Shown in pieces: positions 1 to 8,520 of a stretch of 20,000 nt of DNA. The position numbers and the translations under genes are program-made. Positions within the stretch are counted from its first letter, which is position 1. Each line of letters opens with the position of its first letter. Under the pieces are notes generated by a model that did no database searches, was not told the DNA's origin, and saw only the letters and a program-made list of their open reading frames with translations. Source of the stretch: Chromera velia (taxonomy: Eukaryota > Sar > Chromeraceae); NCBI GenBank assembly GCA_018398765.1, contig JAHBMJ010000037.1:1-20000 (forward strand), written 5' to 3'.

Positions 1-6
1 AATCAC

Positions 7-591
7 TTACCAGGGAATTTCATCTTCCCAAAACTCACACACACGCATTCCACTCCACAAACCTCTTAGTTCTGCCCATACTGATTTCACCTCTCTACTT
101 CTTAATTGCCACCTACACCTGCCCGTTGCTTGTTTCTCTTTCTCCTGCTGTCTCTTCTTTTCTTTGAAGGCACGCAATGCCTCTTTTGCATGTGTCAGGT
201 TGATAGCAGGCTCCCATGATGCATTCTCTTTACTTTCTCCTTCCCACCACACCAGGTAGTGCGCCTGTTTGTCTATCTTTCTGTGGTCAAGAATCTCTTT
301 TACTTCATACTCAATCTCTTTTGATGCAGGCAACCAAACAGCAGGCAGAGGATCATCCTTCCTTCTCTCATACTTCTTCAGGTATGATACATTAATCACA
401 TTGTAACCCTTCATTCCTGCAGGGAATATGAGCTCATATGCATTGCTCCCCACCTTTCTCTCTACTTTGAATGGTCCATAAAATACAGGCTCAAGCTTCC
501 TGCTTGGCTTCCTGCTTCCCTTAAAATAAGCATTGCGTACAAGCAAAAAGTCCCCTGGGGCAAATGAAACCTCTTGTCTGTATGGATCTAC
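7..591 (-). pseudogene. Integrase C-terminal domain plus chromodomain (Ty3/gypsy)
   Basis: This is the 3' end of the gypsy polyprotein, in frame with the integrase core across a TAA at 592-594. First comes the integrase C-terminal beta-barrel region, with the GDFLLVRNAYFKG stretch and the K-L-x-P-V-F-Y-G-P-F-K-V pattern typical of this domain. A chromodomain follows, from EYEVKEILDHRK through YLVWWEG to SWEP. The aromatic positions used by chromodomains to bind methyl-lysine histone tails are present (Y in EYEV, W in VWWEG). In chromoviruses this domain steers integration toward heterochromatin. A basic K/E/Q-rich tail follows, ending EIPW and TAA at 7-9. The segment itself has no internal stop. 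I judge it a pseudogene because the polyprotein upstream is broken. Confidence 0.93.
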
Positions 592-1557
592 TTATCGAGC
601 TGCTCGTTCTCTTGCTTGCTCAAGTTTCTCCTTTGCTCTCATGATTTCTGCCTCTCTGCGATCTACAAAGTCTGCTGCTGGCAGACAGAATGACTTAGAA
701 CGCACAGAGATAAAAGGCAGGCGAATCGGGTCACGTCCATACAGAAAGCGAAAAAGAGATATACCTGTGGCTGGATGCACCGAATCACGATACGCAAACT
801 GACAAGAACACAACCACTTCGGCCAGTCCGTTTGATGCTCGTTCATGAAACAACGCAACATCTGTTCAATGGTCTGGTTGTCTCTCTTTGTCTGTCCATC
901 TGACTGTAGATGTCCTCTTGTGCTCATATTTAATTTTATGCCGCACATCCGAGCGAGTTCCTTCCAAAATACAGAGAGAAAACGAGGATCACGGTCACTG
1001 ACCACTGATTAGGGCATCCCGTGCTCGCAGACAATCCCCTCAAAGACCACCTCGGCTGTCCCTTCTGCTGTAATCTCTTGTGAGACTGCAGCAAAGAAAG
1101 GAGTTTTGGAGAGGCGATCAACCACAGAGAGGATTCCATCTACCTCTTCTCCTTTAAACACCACCCTCGGGAGTCCAAATACAAAATCAAGAGAAATAGA
1201 CTGAAAAGAAAATTCAGGAATAGACAGAGGTTGGAGTAATTCATACTGCTTCTCAGTTGGCCTCTTTGCTTTTTGACAGGCATCACACTTTCTGACGTAC
1301 TGAACAACCGATATGTACATATGTGGCTAATAAAAACTCCCTGCCAGTTTTAAATATGTTTTCTCTGCCCCCAAATGCCCCCCTGCAGCCGTATCATGAT
1401 GTTCATAGATGAGGTTTCTTTGTAGTCTCTCTGTCGGGATGGCCAGTCTGTCATTGAAATAGAGCAGTCCGTCTTCTATCTGAAATCTCGGAAGAATCAG
1501 CCGCAAATGTCGAGGACCAGGCACCTCTTTCTCAGGATCTTTGTCAGGGTCTTCAAT
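592..1557 (-). pseudogene. Ty3/gypsy integrase, zinc-binding and catalytic core, broken
   Basis: This is the integrase that would insert the cDNA. The N-terminal HHCC zinc domain is visible as H-x3-H-type residues in EHHDTAAGGHLGAEK and the C-x2-C of RKCDACQKAK. The catalytic core follows, with the first Asp in SLDFVFGLP and the second in VSDRDPRF. The third catalytic acidic residue should be the Glu of the usual Q-S-D-G-Q-T-E-R motif. Here the motif reads QSDGQTKRD, with AAG at 886-888, so Glu is replaced by Lys. In-frame stops are TAG at 1327-1329, at the usual Trp of F-Y-W-P, TAA at 1009-1011 just before VVSDRD, and TAA at 592-594 at the end. Both the stops and the Glu loss predict an inactive enzyme. 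Confidence 0.95.
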
Positions 1558-2160
1558 TTAGAGCCTTGCTTCAAGCACTTCTTTCACCTCCGTCCAGAAT
1601 TTCTCTTCTTCATATCCTTTCCTTATCCTTTCCAGTAATTCCTCATCCGTTTGCACTCTTGATTTCATTTGCAACAATTGACATACTTCTTTTCTTTCTT
1701 TATCTTTTTCTTCTTTCTCAGCGTTCACCCCAGGGCACCTGCTCAACGCATCTGCCATGCGATTCCGAGCACCGGGCACGTACCTTAGAGTGATCCCGAT
1801 CTCGTCGAATATGCTGACAAATCTGTGCATACGTGGAGACATTAAGGTGCGGTCAGCGGACACATTCACATATTTAAGAGACTCATGATCTGACCACACC
1901 TTAGTTGTGTGACTAACGTATGGCCTCCACGATTTGACCGCAAACACACAGGAAAGAAATTCTTTATCTCTGATCGGATACCTGAGCTCTGCCTATGTCA
2001 TTCTACGTGATGCAAATATACACGGACGGAGCCAGCCGATCTCAGGATCATCCTGCATGAGCGCGGCAGTGAGGGCTTCTGTCGATTCATATGCATCCAC
2101 AAAAATTTTGAAGGGACGCGCAGGGTCAGGAATGTAGAGTTCGACAGTATTCTTTACTGT
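1558..2160 (-). pseudogene. Ty3/gypsy RNase H domain, broken by a stop
   Basis: RNase H removes the RNA strand during reverse transcription. The sequence shows the usual landmarks in order: KIFVDAYES (first Asp), then DKEFLSCVFAVKSWRPYV with its Glu, then VWSDHESLKY (Asp), then PGARNRMADALSR (last Asp). An in-frame TAG at 1993-1995 lies between RRMT and AELRYPIRDKEF, where this family normally runs straight on. A K/E-rich linker with an in-frame TAA at 1558-1560 leads into the integrase. The four acidic active-site positions are still recognisable, so only the nonsense codons damage this domain. Confidence 0.92.
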
Positions 2161-3138
2161 TTGCTTTACTGCTTCAAAGCTTTCTTCCTCTTTCTTCCCC
2201 CACTCAAACGATTTGTTTCCCTTCAGCAATGCATACAAAGGGCCTGCTTTCTCACTGAAGCGAGGGACAAACCGTCTCACCCAATTTGCAAACCCCAAAA
2301 ACGAAAGCACTTCATTTCTGTTTTTAAGAGTAGGCCACTTACTGACTTGGTCTGTCTTGCTCTGCTTGGGCCGCATTCCGGTCCTGGAGATCTTCAGCCC
2401 GAGAAATGTCACCTCAGTCTGCATGAAATGGCATTTCGACAATTTTGCATACAATTTATTTTCACTCAACAAACGCAAAACAATTCTGATGTGTCTCTTG
2501 TGCTCTTCTCTTGTACGTGAATAAATCAGAACGTCATCCAGAAAAACCGAAACAAAACGGTCAAGACAAGAGCAAAGAGTAAATTGAATCAACCTCATCG
2601 CTGTAGGAGGTGCGTTTGTCAACCCAAAAGAGACAACCAGCCACTCAAAAGAACCATAGCGTGTAGTGAAAGCTGTCTTTGGGATGTTTTCTTCTCTGAC
2701 CCTCATTTGGTGATAATACTGCCTGAGGTCCAGTGTCGTGAAGAACCGGGCCCCATGCAATCGATCAATCAACTCTTGCGGGTGAGGGAGAGAATGCTTG
2801 TCTTTGATAGTGATGCGATTCAAGCCAGTGTAGTCACAACACATTCTCATCGAGCCATCTTTCTTTTATACAAAAAGAACAGGCGCAGCATAAGGAGAAG
2901 CAGACGGTCGGATGAATCCTTGTTCAAGGTATGTATCTATCTGTCTCCTCAGCTCATCTGTTTCTCCTACTGACAGCCGATAAGGCGAACGGGCAGGAGG
3001 TGAATGACCGGGCTTAAGTTCGATTTTGAAATCCAAATGAGGTCCTCTTGACGGTGGCAGATGAGAGAGACGATCAGAAAAAAGAGACGCATGATCTGCC
3101 ACAATTCCTTTCACATCCTGAGGAACATCCGCATCTGA
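2161..3138 (-). pseudogene. Ty3/gypsy reverse transcriptase, broken by a stop
   Basis: This is the RNA-dependent DNA polymerase of the element. The N-terminal fingers include EQGFIRPSASPYAAPVLFV. An in-frame TAA at 2866-2868 then sits where most family members have Lys or Arg before KKDG. After it come CDYTGLNRITIKDKHSLP, the catalytic Asp in TTLDLRQYYHQ, FGLTNAPPTAM, and the polymerase box FLDD in SVFLDDVLIYS. FLDD is an accepted variant of the Y-x-D-D box in Ty3/gypsy elements. The connection motif TFLGLKISRTG follows. Apart from the one stop, all catalytic Asp residues are intact. The segment joins RNase H in frame. Confidence 0.95.
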
Positions 3139-4145
3139 TCAAGAAAGAAAAGCATGCACGTCTGACAAATCAGGGGCCGACCGAGCAAGATGATCAGATG
3201 GAAGAGAAGAAAGAAAGTCAGAAGAGAGAAAATCAGAACCTACGTTCCCTCCATCATTCATTCTCCCCTTTCTTTTTCCTTTACTCACTTCAATTGCATA
3301 CACGAAGCACTCCTGTTCTGCTTCTCCTGCAGGCCAGTGTGCCGTCTCCATTCTCACGATATGGCAGACAGCACCTTTTCGAATTGCTCGTTTGGCCTGC
3401 GCAAAAGAAAAGACAGGAGGGCAAGGTCGGTTCTCTTTACATGCACCCCCCCGAATAATAACTTCCTGGCCGTTAAAGAAGAAATGAAGAGAACGAGACC
3501 AATGACCAAGTTTTGGTTGGTAGACATCACTCCATTTTCTTCCCAAGATGACATCATAGTCATCAAGGTCAGCCAGCAATACACCGACTATCTCTCGATA
3601 CCCCTGAATGCGAAGGGGAACAGAAGGTGTATACTCACTAACCTCTCGTCCTCTGGGCTCCTTCACGGCCACCCTACATCTCATCGGAGTCCCAAACCTG
3701 CGAATATGCAACTGACGCAGATGTGCAAACTTGCTATCAATGAAAATATCATCAGCTCCAATGTCATACAAAACTCTGACTGGAGCACCTGCGACAGTAC
3801 CGTGATAGACAAAACCAGTCTCAAACGAATCATCCTCATCATCCTCTTCCTCACTCAATTCTTCATCTGTTCTCTGCCTTTTATCTTCCTCAACTTCATA
3901 ACATACCGTCAAGTCGGGTTTGACCACGGTCTCGTCATTCTCGTTTCGGCTTCTGATCGTCCTCACCCCAGCTATCCGTCTCAATCCAGCCTTGCACGCT
4001 GGTTGATGTCCACTTGGCTGAGGTTGAGGCGATCCACCGAAAGAAGGAGACCATGCACGTCTTTTGCCACCGAAGCCAAAGCCTCTTCCAGATGACATGG
4101 GTGAACTTGGACTGTCACCTCTCTATCCAGACCTCCCTCTCCCCC
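3139..4145 (-). pseudogene. Ty3/gypsy aspartic protease region
   Basis: The protease matures the polyprotein. A Gly/Arg-rich and then acidic N-terminal part (EEEDDEDDS) links gag to the protease. The active-site loop reads VLYDIGADDIFID. Retroviral-type proteases have D-[ST]-G-[AT] here, so the Thr/Ser after the catalytic Asp is Ile. The flap-to-C-terminal landmark DVILGRKW is present, matching the usual D-V-I-L-G-M-D-W. In-frame stops are TAG at 4123-4125, upstream of the MSSGRGFG stretch, and TGA at 3139-3141, before the RT. The upstream edge at 4145 is the target duplication of the hAT-like insertion. The long C-terminal Lys/Arg/Asp-rich spacer before RT has no assigned role. Confidence 0.88.
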
Positions 4146-4153
4146 CTGTAAGT

Positions 4154-4165
4154 CAGTGCATTGAA
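4154..4165 (+). repeat. Left terminal inverted repeat of hAT-like element
   Basis: The 12-bp CAGTGCATTGAA is the exact reverse complement of 4992-5003. Beyond 12 bp the two ends remain only loosely similar, both rich in AATAAATTGC-like words. Confidence 0.9.
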
Positions 4166-4991
4166 CAAATAAATTGCAAATAAATTGCTTTGATCAGTTT
4201 GATGCAAATAATTATTGTAATAGTTGCAATTAATTGCCAATAATTACCTATAAAACAAAAATTTAATTTTTCTAAGTGCTCTAGGGTGTTTAAAGGACTA
4301 TTAATAACATTTTTATGTTTTTTTATGCATATTTAATGTGATGTACAGTATTTTAATACTTATATAAATGAATTTAAAATCTTTGAAAGGAGTTATACTA
4401 ACTTATATAACTCATTACTAAGCTATTACTTCATATTAATACCTGTAATATATTTAACAATAACTATTTTTATTTTTTAACATAGAAAATATAAATTTAG
4501 AATTCAATATGAATGATAAATAATATGAACACACTTTCATGTACGGTTTATAATATGAAAATTCTGTAACTGTACGTACAAGCAGTAAAAACTTACTGCT
4601 GGTATGTATAGTGCTTCAATTTTATGAGTATGCTGCATGCAAACAAGGCCATATCCACGAAAACATCCATGCAATCGATCATACAATAGCAGAAACGAGA
4701 AGACACGAAGGCTAGAACATTTTTATGCATCACTCAGTATCATTCATGAATCAAGAAAACGTATCAAGGCATGCAATTGTATGAGCATGCACCGCGCGCA
4801 TGCTTGATCGCTTTGGCGCCCTATAACGCGCGTTTAGCCTTGTTTTTGACTAGTTTTGAGCCCAATAAAACACCTCAGACTCTCAATTTTGAAATTGTAT
4901 ACAATTATTGCAATGAATTGCAATAAACTAAGAGCTTGCAATGAATTATTGCTCCCAATTATTTGTAATTATTGCAATTACAATTATTGCT

Positions 4992-5003
4992 TTCAATGCA
5001 CTG
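4992..5003 (-). repeat. Right terminal inverted repeat of hAT-like element
   Basis: The 12-bp TTCAATGCACTG pairs exactly with 4154-4165. The minus-strand gag reading frame runs into this repeat and stops at TGA 4993-4995. Confidence 0.9.
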
Positions 5004-5718
5004 CTGTAGGTTGAGTGACTTGATTGATGGGATACGGAAAGGGAAGGGATGGGTAAGGAGGAGGTGGCCAGGGGTACCCAGGCGTCGCCCCAAAACCCGG
5101 GACGAAAGGAGCAAATCCTGGAGATGCCCTGGGCGGCCACGGAGATCTGGATTGAGACGTCGTTTGAATGGTCCGCATGTGTGGAGGAAGTTGAGGTCCA
5201 TTCCTACACCCGGCCATCATGTCGGTGTTCTCCCCACATAGAAGACACCGATTTAGTCTCCCCCTGCTCTCCCATACCATCTGTGGAATCAATGGATGTC
5301 GGGGTAGAAGTCTTCTTGAAGGTCGCACCCCAACATCACACAATTCCATGGGAGCCGGTCCTGTGGGATCAATCACCGGACTTGGATCAGACGGAGGCCC
5401 TCGCGACCAACGGCTTTGAGAGCGCGAACTGGCCTGCTTGAGCCAGATTTCGCTGTCCAACGCCTTCTCCATTGCTTCGTCTAATGTTGCCAGCTCTATC
5501 CTGTCAGTCTCATACATAATCCCGGGCGGCAAACCCTCAATATAGTCCTCTACGAGATCCTCCTCATTCGCATTTGTAATCTTCAACGCAAGAAGGGAGA
5601 ATTCTTTGTTATAGTCGTCGACCATCCCTGTGCACCTGAGGGATAACACCTGCTTTCTCGCCTTCCTCCTCTTATGTTTCTCCTTATACCTGCGTCGCAG
5701 TACTTCACGCAACACAGG
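5004..5718 (-). pseudogene. Ty3/gypsy gag, C-terminal half with zinc knuckle
   Basis: This is the nucleocapsid half of gag, which packages element RNA. After LREVLRRRYKEKHKRRKARK comes a capsid C-terminal-like stretch (MVDDYNKEFSLLALKI, EEDLVEDYIEGLPPGI) typical of Ty3/gypsy gag. A CCHC-like knuckle follows at CLLCGENTDMMAGC. In the canonical C-x2-C-x4-H-x4-C motif the His is here Asp, so zinc binding should be impaired. The tail is rich in Pro, Gly and Phe. The reading frame is cut off by the hAT-like insertion. Element plus one duplication copy is 858 bp, a multiple of 3, so the gag frame matches that of the protease segment on the other side. Confidence 0.88.
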
Positions 5719-6210
5719 CTAGTCTGCAAACCCCATGCCTCTCTTCACACGTAAGTCGAACCAGTCCCTCAGCTCCTTGCACAGGAAGGACTTTGCGAGG
5801 CCAAGCTGACGATGAGGAGTAACATTCACATTGGTAAAGTAGTCGTTGGTGTCCGTAATAAACCTCTCCACTATGTCGCGGCGTCCAGTGAACTCGTCCG
5901 GCTGCTTCAGTGCAATCCAGGGAAGCTGCTCTCGCAGATCAGGGCCCTGAGAGGGCACGACAAGCTGCTGTGTACCCTCCTCACTCATTGGCAGCACCTG
6001 AGGAGGCAACTGTGGAGGTGGAGCTGCAACCCTCGCCACCAGCCCCTCCATGGTCTGCTGCATCATCTCTTGAGTTTGCTGCAGGCTGGTGACGGACTGT
6101 TCAAGGTTGTACAGTGCCGTTCCCACCTGCTCGTTTATCAAAGGAGCCAAGACTGGAGGTGGTTCTATGACAGCAATAGAATTGAGACTGAATACAAACG
6201 AATCAAAAAT
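5719..6210 (-). pseudogene. Ty3/gypsy gag, N-terminal half
   Basis: This part contains EQSVTSLQQTQEMMQQTM, a likely coiled-coil, then a Pro/Gln-rich linker, then a capsid-like region with DEFTGRRDIVERFITDTNDYF, AKSFLCKELRDWFDLR and GFAD. An in-frame TAG at 5719-5721 follows GFAD, at a position where gag proteins of this type usually have Trp (D-W-x-x-L). Translation cannot start upstream of the primer-binding site. The first codon that fits a start is at 6166-6168, just before EPPPVLAPLINEQ, and it reads ATA rather than ATG. The next Met codons are within the coiled coil. The start may therefore be lost, but this is inference. Confidence 0.8.
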
Positions 6211-6238
6211 CCTGTTCGAAACCAGGCTCTGGTAACCA
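6211..6238 (-). promoter_or_regulatory. Primer-binding site complementary to a tRNA 3' end
   Basis: On the minus strand the element reads TGGTTACCAGAGCC followed by TGGTTTCGAAC. Read as tRNA (plus strand) this is a T-loop TTCGAAA, a 3' T-stem CCAGG, an acceptor strand CTCTGGT and a terminal ACCA. It closely resembles the 3' end of plant initiator Met tRNA (GCTCTGATACCA) but has an extra base and T rather than A at the start of the T-loop, so the tRNA identity is left open. It lies exactly between the presumed LTR end and gag. Confidence 0.72.
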
Positions 6239-6241
6239 GAT

Positions 6242-6436
6242 TGTAAGCAGAATATGGGGCTAGAACTCTCAACGCTAACGATGTGCATTCAGAGTTCATA
6301 GACTATAAGAGTTTGACCTAGAGAGGTTCGTACATTGTTCCTTCGATCAAGCCAGTCCAACGATCGTTAGCGATCGTTAGCTAATTCAAATGCATGCAGA
6401 TCGATATCACTTTATTCAGTCCTGTGCCAAGCCACA
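6242..6436 (-). repeat. Possible 5' LTR of the gypsy element (boundary tentative)
   Basis: Three bases beyond the primer-binding site the plus strand reads TGTAAGCAG, so the minus-strand LTR would end in ...TTACA, matching the TG...CA rule. A plausible outer edge is the CA at 6436, followed by a change to GC-rich sequence near 6448, but no second LTR copy is in the window to prove this. A direct repeat CGATCGTTAG occurs twice in tandem at 6361-6380. An AATAAA lies on the minus strand at 6411-6416. Confidence 0.35.
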
Positions 6437-6529
6437 CTTATTGAAGTCCGCGCGCGCATCACCGTGGCGCCGCCGGCCTCGCAGCTCCACCACTCCGCAG
6501 GCCCGTTGCGTACTCGCCGCTCGTAGCCG

Positions 6530-6906
6530 GCCTACATGTGGCATAAAGGCAGGCTGGAGCCTGGATAGAATGTGGAAGAGCAAGTGGGGTGGGCCATCTT
6601 CCCGGAAGGGAGGTCCTGCGAGGACCCGGACGACTCTATCACCGTGATGGGGGCGTTTCGAAGATGGTTTAATCAGAGGACTCAGGCTGTCATCCATCGA
6701 ATGATGTAGGTCGAAGAGCCCCATATCTTCTCAGAAGAGCATGACATCGATAAAAACGCCGAGGCGGCAGACTCCCCGGAGGAAGGTCTGACGACCGAGG
6801 ATGCGTTCAGGTCTCTTCCCCTCCCTGATCGGAAGGATAACAAGGAGATGATGGAGTCTGCCATCAATGATGGTGAGTTTTGGGAGCGGGGGTTCCCTCC
6901 TTTGAC
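6530..6906 (+). pseudogene. Copia-type gag-like N-terminal region
   Basis: This segment reads in the same frame as the protease that follows. It includes GWAIFPEGRSCEDPDDSITV, FRRWFNQRTQAVIHRMM and an acidic stretch EEPHIFSEEHD. In-frame TAGs occur near 6564 and at 6707-6709. No CCHC knuckle or other diagnostic motif is seen. The gag call therefore rests on position and on frame continuity with the protease. The true start is unknown. Confidence 0.45.
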
Positions 6907-7690
6907 AGACAGGGAGAGGAGAATCACAGTGTTTATCTCTGCGAGGGGGACTTTGAAGAGGCAGCTTCTGCGCATGCTGATAGATTCATGCATGTTCGGG
7001 AATCTCATACCGGCGCAGACCCTGGCAATGCTGAGGAGTCTCCTGGGGGACGACTTCATCGTCTAGGAGCTCCCTCTGCCGGTTCTCATACGCTCCAAAG
7101 GGCCGGGGTGGGGTGCCGTCTTTCTATATGAAAGGGCAGTGGGACTGCACATGGGAGGGCACGATGAGTTCGGAGCTTCCAGGAACTACATCATCCCCCG
7201 GTTCATCCACAACATCGAGCAGGCGCCCGTGTTGGTGAGAAACACTCCTGGAGGGGCTTTGTTCATTCTTGAAGAGCATCGAACAAGAACCCCTGCGTGG
7301 GAGGCGTGGGAGGCATGCACTTGGCAGGAGTACGAGACTTACAACGACGACATATGTTGCATGGCGTCTCGCCACTGGATGGAGGTGCGACAAATGAGGC
7401 CTATAGTGGATGTGGAAATTATACCGTCCCCCACGGAAGTTTCTGTGCCTGAGAGGATCACCATCCTCTACCCCTGGGGACCACTGGGTTGTGCTCAGGT
7501 TGGGAGGGGACTCAACGACCTCCGGGGTATCGACTACGACAACAGTATCGCGGAACACCCACGCCGTCGGGAGAGGGCTGATGGTGGCAGCTGTAGTTAC
7601 AGACGACGCTACCAGGCAAACGAGTTCGACTCCTATATCTTCCACCATGGCTAGCAGAATGCCTTTGGCAGGTATAGAGCCAGGAGGAAG
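6907..7690 (+). pseudogene. Copia-type protease and downstream spacer
   Basis: The protease-like loop is LRMLIDSCMFGNLIPAQTL. The usual D-[ST]-G-[AT] is D-S-C-M here, with the catalytic Asp codon at 6983-6985 kept but the Gly lost. The frame continues through TAG at 7064-7066 into LPLPVLIRSKGPGWGAVFLY and on through RHWMEVRQMRPIVDVEI. Another TAG at 7652-7654 interrupts FHHG and QNAFGRYRARRK. Reading through both stops gives one continuous frame to the integrase zinc domain. The spacer between protease and integrase is not matched to a named domain. Confidence 0.6.
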
Positions 7691-8125
7691 AGGGACGACC
7701 TGTCTGAGCATCCAAAGGGGTACATTCCCCAAGGCTGCTATCTAATGACCATCTTCCTTGTCGGGAGGTGGGCAGCGGAAGAGACAGAGGCAGAGTACTG
7801 GAGGGTTGGCCTGACAGTCTCTCACAGAGCTGGGGACGGCAGGGACCGTCTGGTAGAAAACGTTTACGTACAGCAGATCGGCCCCTTAGCCTTCCTCACT
7901 GAGATTAAAAGCAGGGAGGGGGCCATTGTCTGGCATCGGAGGTTCGGGCATGTAGGAGCAGCTGCCCTCCTCAAGACGATGAGGGACATAAGGTATGACA
8001 TATCCGAGAACACCCTCCCTAAGTGGCTTCGCGACTGCCCGATCTGTCCTCTCCTCAAGGCTGTGGAGCCCCCCATTCGATGCAGGGGTGATACGCTCCA
8101 ACTGAGGCTTGGGCAGGTCACTAAG
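7691..8125 (+). pseudogene. GAG-pre-integrase / integrase zinc-binding domain (copia)
   Basis: The motif WHRRFGHVGAAALLKTMRD, followed about 30 residues later by CPICPLLKA, is the HHCC zinc-binding module at the front of Ty1/copia integrase. The first His codon is at 7934-7936 and the first Cys codon at 8036-8038. The upstream part includes RDDLSEHPKGYIPQGCYLMT and YVQQIGPLAFL, typical of the pre-integrase segment. The frame shifts after about 8120, where the catalytic core resumes in another frame. Confidence 0.9.
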
Positions 8126-8520
8126 AGCTCGGTATGGATTTTTAATTTCTGGTTTTGGAGGAACCGGGAGCTTATTGAGGCGACGGGAGGCTTCCATAGG
8201 ATTGGCACCCGATTCGGCATCGAGACGAGTGGTCATTGATCGACTGTCTCAACTACTGCCAGAGGTGGATGAGTCGGCCCGTCCTTATCATCATCGATGG
8301 AGAGAAGGCAGGGGCTGGTCAGCTGGTAGACGCCTGGCATCTCGGTGACGGCACCACCCACCATCCTGTTAAGATGAGGCAAAGGCCCCCCTACACCGGT
8401 AAGGGTATGCTCTCGTTCGTGGAGAGAGCAAACTAAAAGAATCGGGAGATCACTTCCGCCCTTATACAGGACGAACGCCACCGTTTCCCTCTCGGAGCGA
8501 CCCATCTGGTTGCGATAGGG
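8126..8520 (+). pseudogene. Copia integrase catalytic core, broken
   Basis: In the frame of 8236-8436 the core can be followed. A probable first Asp is in GMDF (about 8134), then RHRDEWSLIDCLNYCQRW. PVLIIIDGEKAG carries the second Asp, and YTGKGMLSFVERAN carries the catalytic Glu, equivalent to the family's Y-T-P-Q-Q-N-G-V-A-E-R-x-N. In-frame stops occur at TAA 8143, TGA 8176, TAG 8197 and TAA 8434. The last falls directly after VERAN and before the expected basic helix (KNREITSALIQDERHRFP). The assignment of the first Asp is less certain than the other two. Confidence 0.75.

Larger units (their letters stand above)
4146..5011. mobile_element. hAT-like non-autonomous DNA transposon with 8-bp target duplication
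   Basis: The element proper is 4154-5003 (850 bp). It starts CAGTGCATTGAA and ends with its exact reverse complement TTCAATGCACTG, giving 12-bp perfect terminal inverted repeats. It is flanked by CTGTAAGT (4146-4153) and CTGTAGGT (5004-5011), an 8-bp duplication with one mismatch. An 8-bp duplication plus CAGTG ends is the hAT superfamily pattern. Both subterminal regions carry repeated TTGCAAT/ATTGCAA motifs in both orientations, as expected for transposase-binding sites. The interior is very AT-rich and has no credible ORF, so it would depend on a transposase elsewhere. It sits inside the gypsy gag-protease coding region. Confidence 0.88.
1..6250 (-). mobile_element. Ty3/gypsy chromovirus retrotransposon, degenerate, 3' LTR outside window
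   Basis: Read on the minus strand the order is primer-binding site, gag with a zinc knuckle, aspartic protease, RT, RNase H, integrase (HHCC, DDE-type core) and chromodomain. This is the diagnostic Ty3/gypsy chromovirus order. All pieces share one reading frame. It is interrupted by stops at 592, 1009, 1327, 1558, 1993, 2866, 3139, 4123 and 5719 (left coordinates) and by an 850-bp DNA element in gag. I found no frameshift, since every neighbouring piece rejoins in frame when read through the stop. The natural terminator appears to be TAA at 7-9. The polypurine tract and 3' LTR would lie left of position 1. The 5' LTR probably begins at about 6242 but cannot be confirmed without its partner. 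Confidence 0.95.

Noticed and set aside
3190-4095. A 301-codon plus-strand ORF
   Set aside because: It is the shadow of the minus-strand gypsy protease region, which carries clear family motifs.
6211-6238. A tRNA gene or tRNA fragment
   Set aside because: Only the 3' acceptor and T-arm portion is present and there is no D-arm or anticodon arm. Its position between LTR end and gag makes it a primer-binding site.
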